Of a stretch of 64,000 bases of DNA, positions 32,873 to 45,022 are shown piece after piece. The translations under genes were made by a program, and so were the position numbers. The notes below the pieces were generated by a model. The model was not told the DNA's origin, made no database searches, and saw nothing but the letters and a program-made list of their open reading frames with translations. The stretch lies in the NCBI GenBank assembly GCA_004335835.1, contig RWJK01001758.1, positions 1-64,000 of the forward strand, written 5' to 3'. How positions within the stretch are numbered: the first letter of the stretch is position 1; each line of letters starts with the position of its first letter. Origin of the DNA: Scenedesmus sp. ARA3. Taxonomy: Eukaryota > Chlorophyta > Chlorophyceae > Sphaeropleales > Scenedesmaceae.

Positions 32873-35462
32873 ATGGCTGAGAACGGCGAGGGCCTCATTT
32901 ATGTGGCCCTGCACGAGCATAACGAAGCTGTGGCGATCCGCCAGCATGATTTGCCTCGGGACCCAGAGGATGTCCTTAACCTGCTGTCATCAGAAGCAGC
33001 GCCGCTGCTATGCTGGTTTGACACAGCAAAGGCATACCTCTCGCAGGAACAGGCAGCAGCATTCGTTGCCATAGTGCAGGACGCATACAGCGAGGAAGTG
33101 CTGCAGGTGAAAGCAACTCAACAGCGGCTGGGATAGCTTGCAGGAAACTGCCTGCCTTGAAACATGCTGACATGTCAGCAATGGGCACACGCTACATGCA
33201 CAGGCATCACTGCCTACTTGCTTACTGTGCAGCCGACTTGCAGCAGCAGTCCATAGTGCATGTGTGGAAGCACAATATGTGCGGTAACATGCCTTGCAAC
33301 ATCCCATAGCCGCTGCCAGATGCATCAATCGCACGGCGGAAGTCAACAGGCACTGCCGCACCATCGTCCGCCGCACCTGCACCGCTACTGCTGCTTCCAT
33401 CTCACCCACCCCCCCACTCTCACATTCCGCCGCCGCTGCTGCTGCTGCTGCCGCCGCCCTTCAACAGGGCATCCGCAACTACTTTCACCGTGAGCCACTC
33501 TTCGAGCGCGTGCAGCTGCTGTGCGCTCTAGCAGCATACTACACGGAGGCTTCGCGTGCTGAGCGGGATGCGCAGGAGCGAGCCAGGTTGGCGCAGCAGG
33601 CAGACGCGTTTGTGCGGCAGGCGGAGGGCCTGCGCAGCAGCGAGATGCTGCCCAGCATGACGCGTGGCTTCATGGCCATGGCGCGGGTGAGCGGGGAGTT
33701 AAGCTGTTAGGGGTGTTAAGGGGTTCAGTGTCTGCCAAGTACCTGCTTAGCAGCAGTGAGATGCTACCAAGCGCCAGGAGGAAGTTGTTGCCCAGCATGA
33801 CGCGTGGCCACATGGCCATGGCGCGGGTGAGCCGGGGGTTGAAAGGTTGGCAGGGTTGTCAGGGGTTGAGTGAGTGTCAAGTAATGCTTGGCAGCAGCAA
33901 TATGCTGCCAAGCATGAAGCGACGTTGTGTGGCCATGGTGCGGGTGAGCAGGGGTTCTGGGTGTCAGGGGGATCTGCAATGGGGGAGCTACACACCCAGC
34001 CTCCCGTCTTTTGGCTGAGCGACTTGGCAGCAGCAGCAGTGTGATGGGTGGGTGGTGTGCGGCAGCAGTGAGGCGCTGCCAAGCCAAACACTTGGCCTGG
34101 CTGCCACTGCATGGACAAAGAGGTTGCAACTGTCTTCTGATGATATTGATGAATGCATTGCTAGCAATGGGCTGCTTACGCAGCAGAGGCTGCGGCAGCA
34201 GCAGCGGCAGCTGGCTGCGTCTCCTGCCTGGCCGTGCGCAACTGTTTGGGACATGCAACCATGAGTTGCGTCGTCTGCCGTTGTCTGGTCCTTGCTAGCG
34301 ACGCCCTGCGCTGCTGTGTGCATCTCTGCAATGCGCCGCACCTGCTGCAGAATGAGCCGCATGCTGCCATGATGGAGTACAAGCGCGCTGAGAAGATGCG
34401 GCACAACGGCAACATCAACCACGCGCCGCTGCTGGCGCAGGCAGCGCTGCACTACACAAACGGCGACTTGTCGCAGAGCATACAGCTGTGAGTTGTGTGT
34501 GGCTTTCAAGGTGCAGTACAGCAGCAACGGCACAGTCTTGCGCAGCAGCAGCAGCAGCAGTGAGGCGTGTGTGGCGGCCAGCATGCAGGAAAGAAGGGTT
34601 TGCGATGTTGCAGCTACGGTTGTACAAAGCAGCTGGCACCTTGGAAACAGCAGCCGCGCGTCTGCCTGCTGCAGAGAGCAGCAAAGTTGGCAGCTGTGCA
34701 GCCGTGTGTTGTTGGCACTCGCAGCACCTCGCCTGCTGCTCCTGTGCAGCGGTCACTCGAATCACCATCAAACAGCACTTTTGACCAGCCCTTCTTTGTG
34801 GTTGTACCCTACCTTTCTTTGTTGTCCAACCGCCTCTGCAGGTATGGCCAGGTGCTGCGAGCCAACCCGGCCTGCCCCGCAGAGGTGCGGCTAGGCATTG
34901 CTGCCTGCTACTACCGTGCAGGCAAGCTGGAGGCGGCCACTGCTGCTTACAACAGGGTGCTGGCGCTGGATCCAAGCAGTGCTGATGCGCTGCTGGGGCT
35001 TGCAGTGATCAAGTTTGGCTCCAGCAACGTGCAGGAGGTGCGTAATGTGTGTTGCAGAGGGTAGGGCTTGCCCGTCGCTGAGTGCATCAAATGGAGCCTA
35101 TTCGCATTGGCGCTTGCAGAAAGTGACTGCTGAATTAGATGTAGTAAGCCGCACTGGCTGACATGTTGGTGAAGCGTATGCGGCTCATAGTTGCATGCTG
35201 GCGCTGGACCCTAGCAGTGCGGATGCGCTGCTTGGACTAGCGGTAAAAATGTTTGGCTCCAGCAGTGTACAGGAGGTGCGGGGTGTGCTGTGTACAGGAT
35301 GCATATGTATCTGCGATCTCCGATGTAAGCAGCTTGCCGGGGGGCTGGTGTGTCAGGCTTGATCGCTGTCCATGGCAGCTTGCGCGAGCGCTGAAGGCCG
35401 GGCCGTTTGTTAGCACTCGCACCGGCTGCCATCAGTGTAAGGCCTCCTGGTGCTGACTGTGC

Positions 35463-35502
<40 letters not shown>

Positions 35503-36551
35503 TGCTGCTGCCTGCAGGGGTTGAACTCGGGCCTGCAGCTGCTGCAGCGCGCGTACAGCGCGGACCCCACGCACGCGGGCGTGCTGTGTGCGCTGAGCCA
35601 CTTCTCGCTGCTAAAAGGGCAGAGCCAGCAGGTGCGCCTGCTCATGGTTTTTGGGGTGTGAACCGACCGCCTATCGCTGCTCGCAACACAGTTCTGCATC
35701 ATGTCAACTGTCATGTGGATACTTGCAAAGTTAGAGCCAGCAGGGGCCCTGCTGCTGATGGCAGTGGACTTGTAACAAGGTTGCAGCCATATCCAGATGG
35801 CTTTGAAGCTTGCCCTGCTGCTGGATGACACTTGCTGCCACCATCATATATAGCCTGTGCAGGTTTAAAGCCACTGCATCGATGATATACTATCATAGAG
35901 CTCCTGGGGTTGCCATCACGCTGATGCCATACAGCCTGTCGACCTGGCTGCTGCTCATGTCGCAAGCACTTCCTATATGTGTTGTCGCTGCTGCTGCCGC
36001 TGCTGCTGCTGTTAATGCTGCTGCTGCTGCCGCAGGCGCTGCAGCTGGCGCAGGCGGCGCTGGAGGGCGCCGACACAGATCGGCTGCGCAGCGCGGCGCT
36101 GGGGCTGTGCGGGCGCTGCCACCACGCACTTGGGGACCTGGCGGCAGCGCAGCACCACTACGCGCAGGTGTGTGTGGTGATGCGGTGAAGCATGTGCTGC
36201 TGTTGCTGGGCAGGGAGGGTTTTGTGCTGGCTCGTTGGTTTGAGGGCAGGAAAGGGCACTGCCACAATGCGCTGGGTGACCTGGCGGCTGCGCAGCATCA
36301 CTAATTGCTGTGTGTTGTCTGAGAGATCGCATTGCGGGTGTGGTAGCAGGCTAGCAATACTTCTTGCAAGTCCTGCCAGGCAAGTCCTACTAGGACCTGG
36401 TAGTACCAGGCGAGTGGTATGACGGTTTTGTGAATGTATGTTTGCAGGCCATCTGCTTGGACTCCAACTTGCCGCTGCCGCCATCGGTGTACAGCCTGCG
36501 GCCCATATCTATCACATCACCTGCATGCTGCGGCCCAACTTTTCTGCGCTG

Positions 36552-36599
<48 letters not shown>

Positions 36600-36709
36600 G
36601 AAGTGTGCAGGCCTTCCGCTTAGACCCCAAGGCACCGCTGCCGCACCTGGGCAGTGCCCAGGTGTACTGTCAGCGTACCGTATCACATAACCAGTGTATT
36701 GCGGCTCAC

Positions 36710-36750
<41 letters not shown>

Positions 36751-36871
36751 GGCTGCTCATCAATGTGTGCAGGCCATTCGCTTAGACCCCAAGGCGCCGC
36801 TGCTGCACCTCGGCACTGCCCAAGTGTACTGTCAGCGTACCGTATCACAGCACTAGTGTACTGCGGGTCAC

Positions 36872-36918
<47 letters not shown>

Positions 36919-37470
36919 TTGATGTTTGCAGGCCATCCGCTTAGACCCCAAGGCACCGCTGCCGCACCTTGGCACTGCCCAGGTGTACCTGGCCTCTGGT
37001 GGTGACCCCACCAACTCAGTCTCAGAGCTGGAGATAGTGCTGAATGCACTTCCAGGTGGGCGCTAGTTTGAGTTCAACTGCTTTGATTAGTATTAGCCAC
37101 CCAGATCTGCAATTTACGGTCATCTGGAAAGGCAGTTTTTGGGCTGGAGATAGTGCTGAACGCCCTGCCAGGTGGGTGCTGCTGCACAAAACAGCGGCTT
37201 GAATTAGTCTTGCAGCCACCCAAATACGCTCCGTCTGTAACATGTTTGTTTGAAGCCCAGTTCCCGAACTGGAGAAAATGCTGACTGCGCTGCCAGGTGG
37301 GTGCTGCACATGGCCTTCTCATGCCTACAACTGGATGTGTACCCAGTTTGATGATTGTGGCAGCTGCATTGCCCGGCTCAGAGGTGATGTTCCATGCAGT
37401 GGTCTTCAACGCATGACATGTTCTCCTCCTCGCGCACTGCCAAACCTCCTGCTGCTGCTGCTGCTACTGG

Positions 37471-37522
<52 letters not shown>

Positions 37523-40500
37523 CAACCCTGACGCGCTGGAGCTGCTGAGTGGGCTGCTGCCGGTGCAACCGGCCCGCGTGGCCAAGACGCTGCAGGCGCA
37601 CCGGGAGGCGGCACAGCGGCAGGTGGGCATGCATTTGGGCAGCACAATGGCAGCTCTTTGCACTTCCTGACAGCTGATGGTCTGCGAGTGTAACCAGTGC
37701 CGGCTGCCGTTTGTGCGGCCGTGTACGGCTTGCGGTGGCTGTTGGGTGCTTCAAGGCTGTGTGCTTTGTGTAGGATGTGCAGGTCAGCACAACTCCAGGG
37801 CTTCCTGTGCTGCATACGCAAGCTCATGACATGCAGCAGCGTGCATATAGGGTGCACCTGGCGTCCTTGACAGCAGAAGGCGTTTGTCCTGCCAGTGATG
37901 AAGTAGTGGTTGTTGCAGGCATTGCTAAGCGCTAAGCATCGCTGCTGCTGCTGCTGCTGCTGCTGCTACTACTGCTGCTGCCAGGCTGACAACGCTGGGC
38001 TGCAGCAGATGCTGGGCGAGCTGCTGGCAGCAACAGAGCCCGCAGGTACGTACGTGCACTGTGACAAATGCAGCTGCGCGCAGCCGCATCTGCGTCAGCC
38101 GCAGCTCAGCTGTGCATGCGCTGCGCAACAAGCAAGCAAAAAAGCACGCACACAGTGGTGTTTGCTTCTTCTGGTTGAGCTTGACTGCCTGCTCGAAGTT
38201 GACATTGGCTGTTGCAGTGCCTCCAGGCATCTGCCGCTTTTTCGTGCTCTGTATGCCGACACGTATTACGGTAACATTAACCCGTTCTGCGACATGCAAC
38301 GTGGCTCCCATGTCCCATGCTGACATATGTGTGTCTTTCTTGTGCCGTCTTCGCCGTGCCGCAGCCGCCCTGGAGGCGTTCGGCCAGGCGCTGGCGCTGC
38401 ACCGCAAGAAGCAGGCCGAAACACAGAAGCGCAACGAGGAGCGCCAGAAGAAGCGCGCTGCGCTGGATGAGGCTGGGGACGATGCGCTGGCTGCGCAGCT
38501 GGCTGGGGACATCGAGGCCGATGAGGCGGTGCCGGTCGTACCTGCAAAGCTGCTGAACAACACCGCTGTGCTCAAGTACAGGTGCGCAGATGTCTGGCGG
38601 TGGCGGTTGCTGCACATGCAAACAACTACTAAAATTAGTGCGCAACAGAGCGTTGCAGAGCGCCATTGTGTTCTTTATGTTTCATGGCTTCAGTGGTTAC
38701 GATGAAACGCTGGTTGCGGCTGGATGAGGCCGGGGACGATGCGCTGGCTGCGCAGCTGGCTGGGGACATTGAGGCAGATGAGGCGGTGCCGGTGGTACCT
38801 GCAAAGCTGCTTAACAACACCGCCGTGCTCAAGTACAGGTGCGTTGTTCCAGAATGCCAAACAGTAGTGGGTGGGTAGGACTTGCAGGGTTAGGATATGA
38901 AGTGCAGCGGCAGCGGCGGCACATACTGGTGGCTGCGTTCACGCCCTTTGCTGAGCTGCTGAGCATCACAGCAGCAAGCTGAGGCCGGGGACGATGCACT
39001 GGCTGCGCAGCTGGCTGGGGACATTGAGGCGGATGAGGCGGTGCCGGTGGTACCTGCAAAGCTGCTTAACAACACGGCCGTCCTGAAGTACAGGTGGGAG
39101 GGGGGCGGGATGCAATGGGCGGATTCCTGGCGACAGTGGCGGTGGCCTTCGCATGCAAACAGTGATTAATGGCGCATCATGCAAAGCTAGCAAGCAAAGA
39201 GTACTGCAGAGCGCCAGTTCGTGTTCACATCCGGCAGGTCTTGCATCGTTATTGTGTTGCCCTGCTGCCGTTCATCACCACTGCACGGCTGGCTCTGTGG
39301 GTGAGGCCATGGCGCTGATGAACGAGGCTGAAGCGTCAAGTACACGCCTGTTTCTGCACCGTGGCTGTTGAGTCAAATCTTACAGTTTCGGTGCTCTATT
39401 GCGTTGCATCACTGCAGGGCTGGCTCTGTGGGTGAGGCCATGGCGTTGATGAATGAAACAGCGACGCTACGCCTTTCAGCACTTCTGCAATCGTCATTGT
39501 TGCCGTGCTGCGCTGTTGCCGTATTGCCACTTGTTCGCAGGGCTGGCGCTGTATGTGAGGCCATGGCGCTGATGAATGAGGCGGAGGCCTCCATCAAGGC
39601 AGACCCGGGCAGCGCCAGCGCGCTGCAGACCATCAGCATGGGCTACAACATGGCACGCCTGCAGGAGGCCACGGGTGCGCGTGACATGGTTACTGCTGCT
39701 TATGGTATGCCGATTGTGTGGTTTGTTGACTGTCAGCATGGGCTACAACATGGCACGGCTGCAGGAGGTCTGGGTGCGCATTTTGCAGAATGTGCATGAT
39801 GCAGTAGCGTAAGTGTCTGATGATTTTGCGGATTGTGGGCAATCAGCATGGCGCGCCTGCAGCATGGGCTACAACATGGCGCGCCTGCAGGAGGCCACGG
39901 GTGCGCGCTGCGCGTGATGTGCTTAATGCTGCGCGTGATATGCTGATTGCTGCGCCTGAAATGCTGATTGTTTGGTGTGTTGACGATCAGCATGGGCTAC
40001 AACATGGTGCGCCTGCAGGAGTCCATGGGTGCGCATGTTGCAGTATGTTCATGATGCAGTAGCATAAGTGTCGATTATTGTGTGGTTGTTGACAATTAGC
40101 ATGGCGCGCCTGCAGCATGGGCTACAATATGGCGCGGCTGCAGGAGGCCACGGATGAGGCTGCATGCACGATTTATGCATCACACACCGAGATACAATGG
40201 GCGCATGACATTGAGTGCACTGCCATGAAACCGTTTGTGGTCTGTCGTTGTGAAGCGCACGCACCGACTCACTCTTCTGCTCACTACTCTGCAACACGAG
40301 GCTGTTGAGCACCTGCCAGTGCATCAAACCCTGTGTCAATCTTCAACTTGCAGGAGACCTCAAGGCTGCTGAGGCAATGTACCGCAACCTTGTGGGGCAG
40401 TTTCCCGGCTACATCGACTGCTACCTGCGCCTCAGCGCCATGGCGAAAGCAGCGGGCGACATGCAGCAGGCGGCGCACTGGGCGGCGCAGGCCACCGCGC

Positions 40501-43500
40501 AGGCTGGCGGGCACGTTGATGCGCAGGCGCTGCTGGCCACACTGCACATGGAGCGCGGGTGAGGGCGCCATTACCTGCCGCTGTGCATGGCCGCATCTGT
40601 CTGCTCGCGCTCCTGTGCGTCATGATGTCAACATCAGCGCATTGCTGCTCTGCTCCTTAATGTACCACCTGTCGTCAACTGCTAAACAACAAAACTGCAG
40701 GGACCTGCATGCTGCTCGTGAGTGTGTGGGCAAGGTGGGCGCGGAGGGCGCGCAGGACCCCTACATGCAAATTCACTTGCTGATACAACTGTGTCATGTC
40801 ACTATCACATTCAACCAATGCAGGGACCTCAATGCTGCGCGTGAGTGCGTGGGCAAGGTGGGCGCGGAGGGCTCGCAGGACCCCTACATGCAGCTCTGCT
40901 GCCTGCTGTTAATACAAAACAAATGACTTTACGAACACTGCAGGGACCTCAATGCTGCGCGTGAGTGCGTGGGCAAGGTGGGCGCGGAGGGCTCGCAGGA
41001 CCCCTACATGCAGCTCTGCTGCCCGCTGCTAATACAAAACAAATGACTTTACGAACACTGCAGGGACCTCAATGCTGCGCGCGAGTGCGTGGGCAAGGTG
41101 GGCGCAGAGGGCGCGCAGGACCCCTACATGCAGATCACACACGCCAACGTGGTCATGGCGGCGCTGCCGGCGGACCGCTCCGCGCGCAACCCGGGCGCCG
41201 ACAAGACGCGGCGAGACTACATCTACAAGGTAGGGACCTCTGTTGTTGTTGCAGCAAATGCCGTGTCAGACACCGCACACATGGTGCCTTTGTTCTTGAA
41301 GTGGGATAACCTTCGCATGTTCTGCACACGGTTGCAGGTGCTGAAGTTATGGTCAGCTGAGCGTGCCAGTTGCAGTCATGTTTTGTGGGGGCAGCGCCCC
41401 TGAGTACAGCTGCTGATAGGTCTCAAGACCGCAAATCTGCATGCAACCAGCTGTCACGTCTGACACCAGTTTGTGTGCCCTGAACAACCTCTCACGCATG
41501 CTGCTGCTGCTGCTGCTCGCTGCTGCTGCTGCTGCTGCGCCAGGCGCTGAACATCTACCGCGAGGTGCTGCGGCAGCAGCCCGACAACATCTACGCCGTC
41601 AACGGCCTGGGCACCTGCCTGGCTGAGCTAGGCCAAATGGCGGCAGCAAAGCAGGCCTTTGATGAGGTGCGCGCTGTCTGTATGTCTGGCTGGCTGCTGC
41701 TGCTGCTCTTGCCTTGGCTTGAATCGGCCTGGGCACCTGCCTGGCTGAGCTGGGGCATATGGCAGCAGCAAAGCAGGCCTTTGATGAGGTGGGCGCTGTC
41801 TGTTTGTCTGGCTGGCTGGCTGCTGCTGCTGCTGCTGCTGCTCTTGTCTTAGCTTGAAATGGCCTGGGCACCTGCCTGGCTGGGCCACATGCCAGCAGCA
41901 AAGCAGGCCTTTGATGAGGTGCGCATCGCTGGCTGCTGCTGCCGGGTCACAACACTATATAGACTGACTTCCAGCCTAACTACGTTGGCAACAGCAAAGC
42001 ATGTACCAACCATGCTCAACTTGTGTTCTGCTGCGGCCTCACCCCGCAAGCATTCTGCACATTCGCCAAGACCAAGGGCTTGGCGCTGCCGCCAGACTTG
42101 TACGTCACCCTGGGCACTACTTGCAATGAGTCATGCTTTTTATCCTTGTTTGCCGCTGCCAAAACCCACCTCCACCCGGGCCCGACTTGCAATGCGTCAT
42201 GTTTTTGTGCATGTATTGCCGCAGGTCATCCGCGCGTCTGCCAAGACCAGGGGCTTTATGCGGCTGCCTGAGACCTACGTCAACCTGGGCAACCTGTGGC
42301 TGGCGCGGCAGCAGTACAGCGACGCGCTGACCATGTACGAGCACGCCTCCAAGCTGCACAACCACAAGAACGCGCAGGTGCGTGGGGCGCATGAGCATAC
42401 AAAAGTTATGTTGTGTGTGCAGTGTGTGCTGCCGTGAGGGCTTTCTGCGGCATGTACAGCTTTGTGCTGCATGTACGAGCATTGCCTCAAAGCTGCACAA
42501 TCACACGAAGACACAGGTGTGTGGGGCGCATAAGCATACAAAAGTTATGTTGGCATGCTTCTGCTGAATCACTCTGTGCTGTGTAGACCTACGCTACGCT
42601 CGTGTTGGACAGCTGTGCGATGCGCCACAACTGCGCAGGTGCTGCTGTATATGCCTGGCTGTGCCGAATCGATGTGTGCTGTGACGGACGCTCTGCTGTG
42701 CGCTGTTATGGTATCCTACAGGTGCTGCTGTACATGGCGCTTGTCTCTCATGTGCTTCGACACTGACACTGACACTGCACCACTGTGGCTTTCTTGCAAC
42801 TGCAGGTGCTGCTGTACATGGCGCGCGCGCACCACGACGCGGGCGACCACCTGCCCGCCAAGCGTGTGCTGCTCAAGGCGCTGCACCTGGCCCCGGCAGA
42901 CATCAAAGTGCGCTTCAACCTGGCCTTCGTGCTGCAGGTGGGTTGCTGGCCAGCTGATGGTATTCATGCGCATGGCACTCCTCGTGACAATGCGGCATGT
43001 TCAGCAAGCAGCTGTTTGAGGCATCCTGCTGCTGCTGCTGCAGCAAGTGTTGGGCTGTTCTACACTTTTGGAAGAGTCCTTGATGGCGGGTCCTTGTCTC
43101 ACGCAACACATGGCTCTGCTGTTGCGCTGTTGCTGCGGCAGGCAATAAAACGTCCGCCACGTGTGCATCTGGAAATGCCATATGCCGTCTCTCGACAGGC
43201 TCAGCATTTGCTGACTAGCTGCTGCTGGTTTGGGCTTGTGGCGCTGCTGTTCCTGTGCAGGAGTGGGCGGTGAAGGTGTTCAAGCGCAAGTACATCAGCG
43301 GCGACCCTGCCAAGCTCAAGGACTACTCGGACGCGGAGGTGGCGCTCATGGAGGTGCGTGAAGTGCATGTGTGGGTGCTTTGTGTGTGTGGTCGTGTTCT
43401 AGGTGTCTTTGCTCCTGTTTTGGGGCAGGCAGTGTAATTTGATGCAAATTGCACTGGGGAGGCAGTTGCCGTGGTGTTGGTCCATGCCCCAGATAACTCC

Positions 43501-44498
43501 CATCCATCCGCTTGTGACGGCTCACTGGCCCACTCATCTTGTGTATGGACGTATCAATAATGAGCAACTATGCGCCGCTGCTGCTGCTGCTGCTTGCAGG
43601 CTGAGAAGATCTTCAACCAGCTGCACGCGCTGGGCAAGGAGGCCACACGCATCGAGCCCAAGAAGCTGGCCCTGCACGCGCAGTTCTGCCACCAGCAGCT
43701 GCCCAGCGTGAGCGGCACTCTGCAGCATGCGTACAGCAGATGGCTGTTGCCTCATGCCTCTTGTGCTGCACGCACAGTTTTGCCATCAGCAGCTGCCCAG
43801 CATAAGTGGCGCTGCACATTACGTGTACAGCAGATGCCTGCCTGTTGCCTCATGCATGTTGTGCTTGCGTGTGTTGCCTGCTGTGGGGCGCCGGTAGTCC
43901 TGCCACCAGCAGCTGCCCAGCATTACATTACATCACATTACATGCTCCACTCAACGAGGAGTGGGAACCCCAGTCAGGAGCCAACGAGAGGCTCATAGGG
44001 GGAGGAAACATCGAAGAACAACTCGTCATCGTCCAAAGCGCCAGAAGAAACCGCAGAGAAGAACTCATCAGCATCATCAATAGCTTGAGCAATAGCCTGA
44101 GAGGACAGAAGGACCTCAGGATCAGTGTCCGTGTGACACCGCATCAGATAGCAGCAGTGCACAAAAGCAGCCACCAAAGCAGGTGCCTGCTTCATAAAAG
44201 TGATCATGTCATCACTTTTATGAAGCAGTGGTGCAACATACCAGGTAACAGAGGTCATGCACAGCATGAGTGCTGTGCATGACCTCTGTTGCCTGGTATG
44301 TTGCACCACTGCTCGCCATGAAACAGGCACCGTTGGGAAGACAACAGAGTTCTTCATGCAAGCATGCCCGGCAGCTATTGTTATGGCATCGCCCACACCT
44401 TTGTGGGCCACAAGCTGCAGCTGCAGTTGAGTGTGGACAGCACCTGCCCTCTGCAAGGCTATGCTGATTGAGTCCTGTCCTGCTGCTGTTGCTGTGTG

Positions 44499-44533
<35 letters not shown>

Positions 44534-44989
44534 CTGCTGCAGGCCGCCAACCTGGTGCGCCAGGCGCATGCGGAGGAGGCCATGGTGCAGAGCCAGNNNN
44601 NNNNNNNNNNNNNNNNNNNNNNNNNNNNNNNNNNNNNNNNNNNNNNCTGCAGGCCGCCAACCTGGTGCGCCAGGCGCATGCGGAGGAGGCCATGGTGCAG
44701 AGCCAGCAGAAAGTGCGGCAGGCGGAGCTGGCGGCGGTGAGTCTGCTGCTGCTGCCTGGGCAGCGCTCGCAACTGGCAGCTTCTGGATGCTTCTTCAGCA
44801 GCTGTGTTGTTTGCAATCTGGTTATGGCCTATTGCTTTAGTGTCGAAGGTTCTACCATTAGGCTTGTGCTGGCTGCTGCAGCTCAGGCAGCTCTGCTTCG
44901 CAGCCTGTGCTGTGCTGCAACCATCCGCGTCTACATCTACTCAATTTGACTTTGATCCCTGCTGCTGCTGCTGTCGTTGATGTTGTGGA

Positions 44990-45022
<33 letters not shown>

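Larger units (their letters stand above)
43974..44470 (-). pseudogene. Foreign-looking coding relic inside CTR9 intron 18
   Basis: The minus strand has an open frame here whose last ~75 codons (AFVHCCYLMRCHTDTDPEVL, then SSQAIAQAIDDADEFFS and ALDDDELFFDVSS) end in TGA at 43974. Codon use is T- and C-ending (GCT, TCT, GAT), unlike the CAG/CTG/GCG-rich host genes, and there is no triplet tract. Upstream codons include GVGDAITIAAGHACMKNSVV. It contains the palindrome at 44226-44311. It looks like part of a mobile-element protein that inserted antisense in the intron. I do not recognise the family. Confidence 0.5.

Noticed and set aside
35463..35517. CRISPR-like or designed repeat array suggested by regular tracts
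   Set aside because: These are simple CTG microsatellites without spacers, in a eukaryotic intron.
36552..37049. Minus-strand frame with three poly-Gln blocks and repeated segments
   Set aside because: It is the complement of the CTG tracts and CTR9 exon 7 copies. The repeats make it look like a designed repeat protein, but the plus strand explains it.
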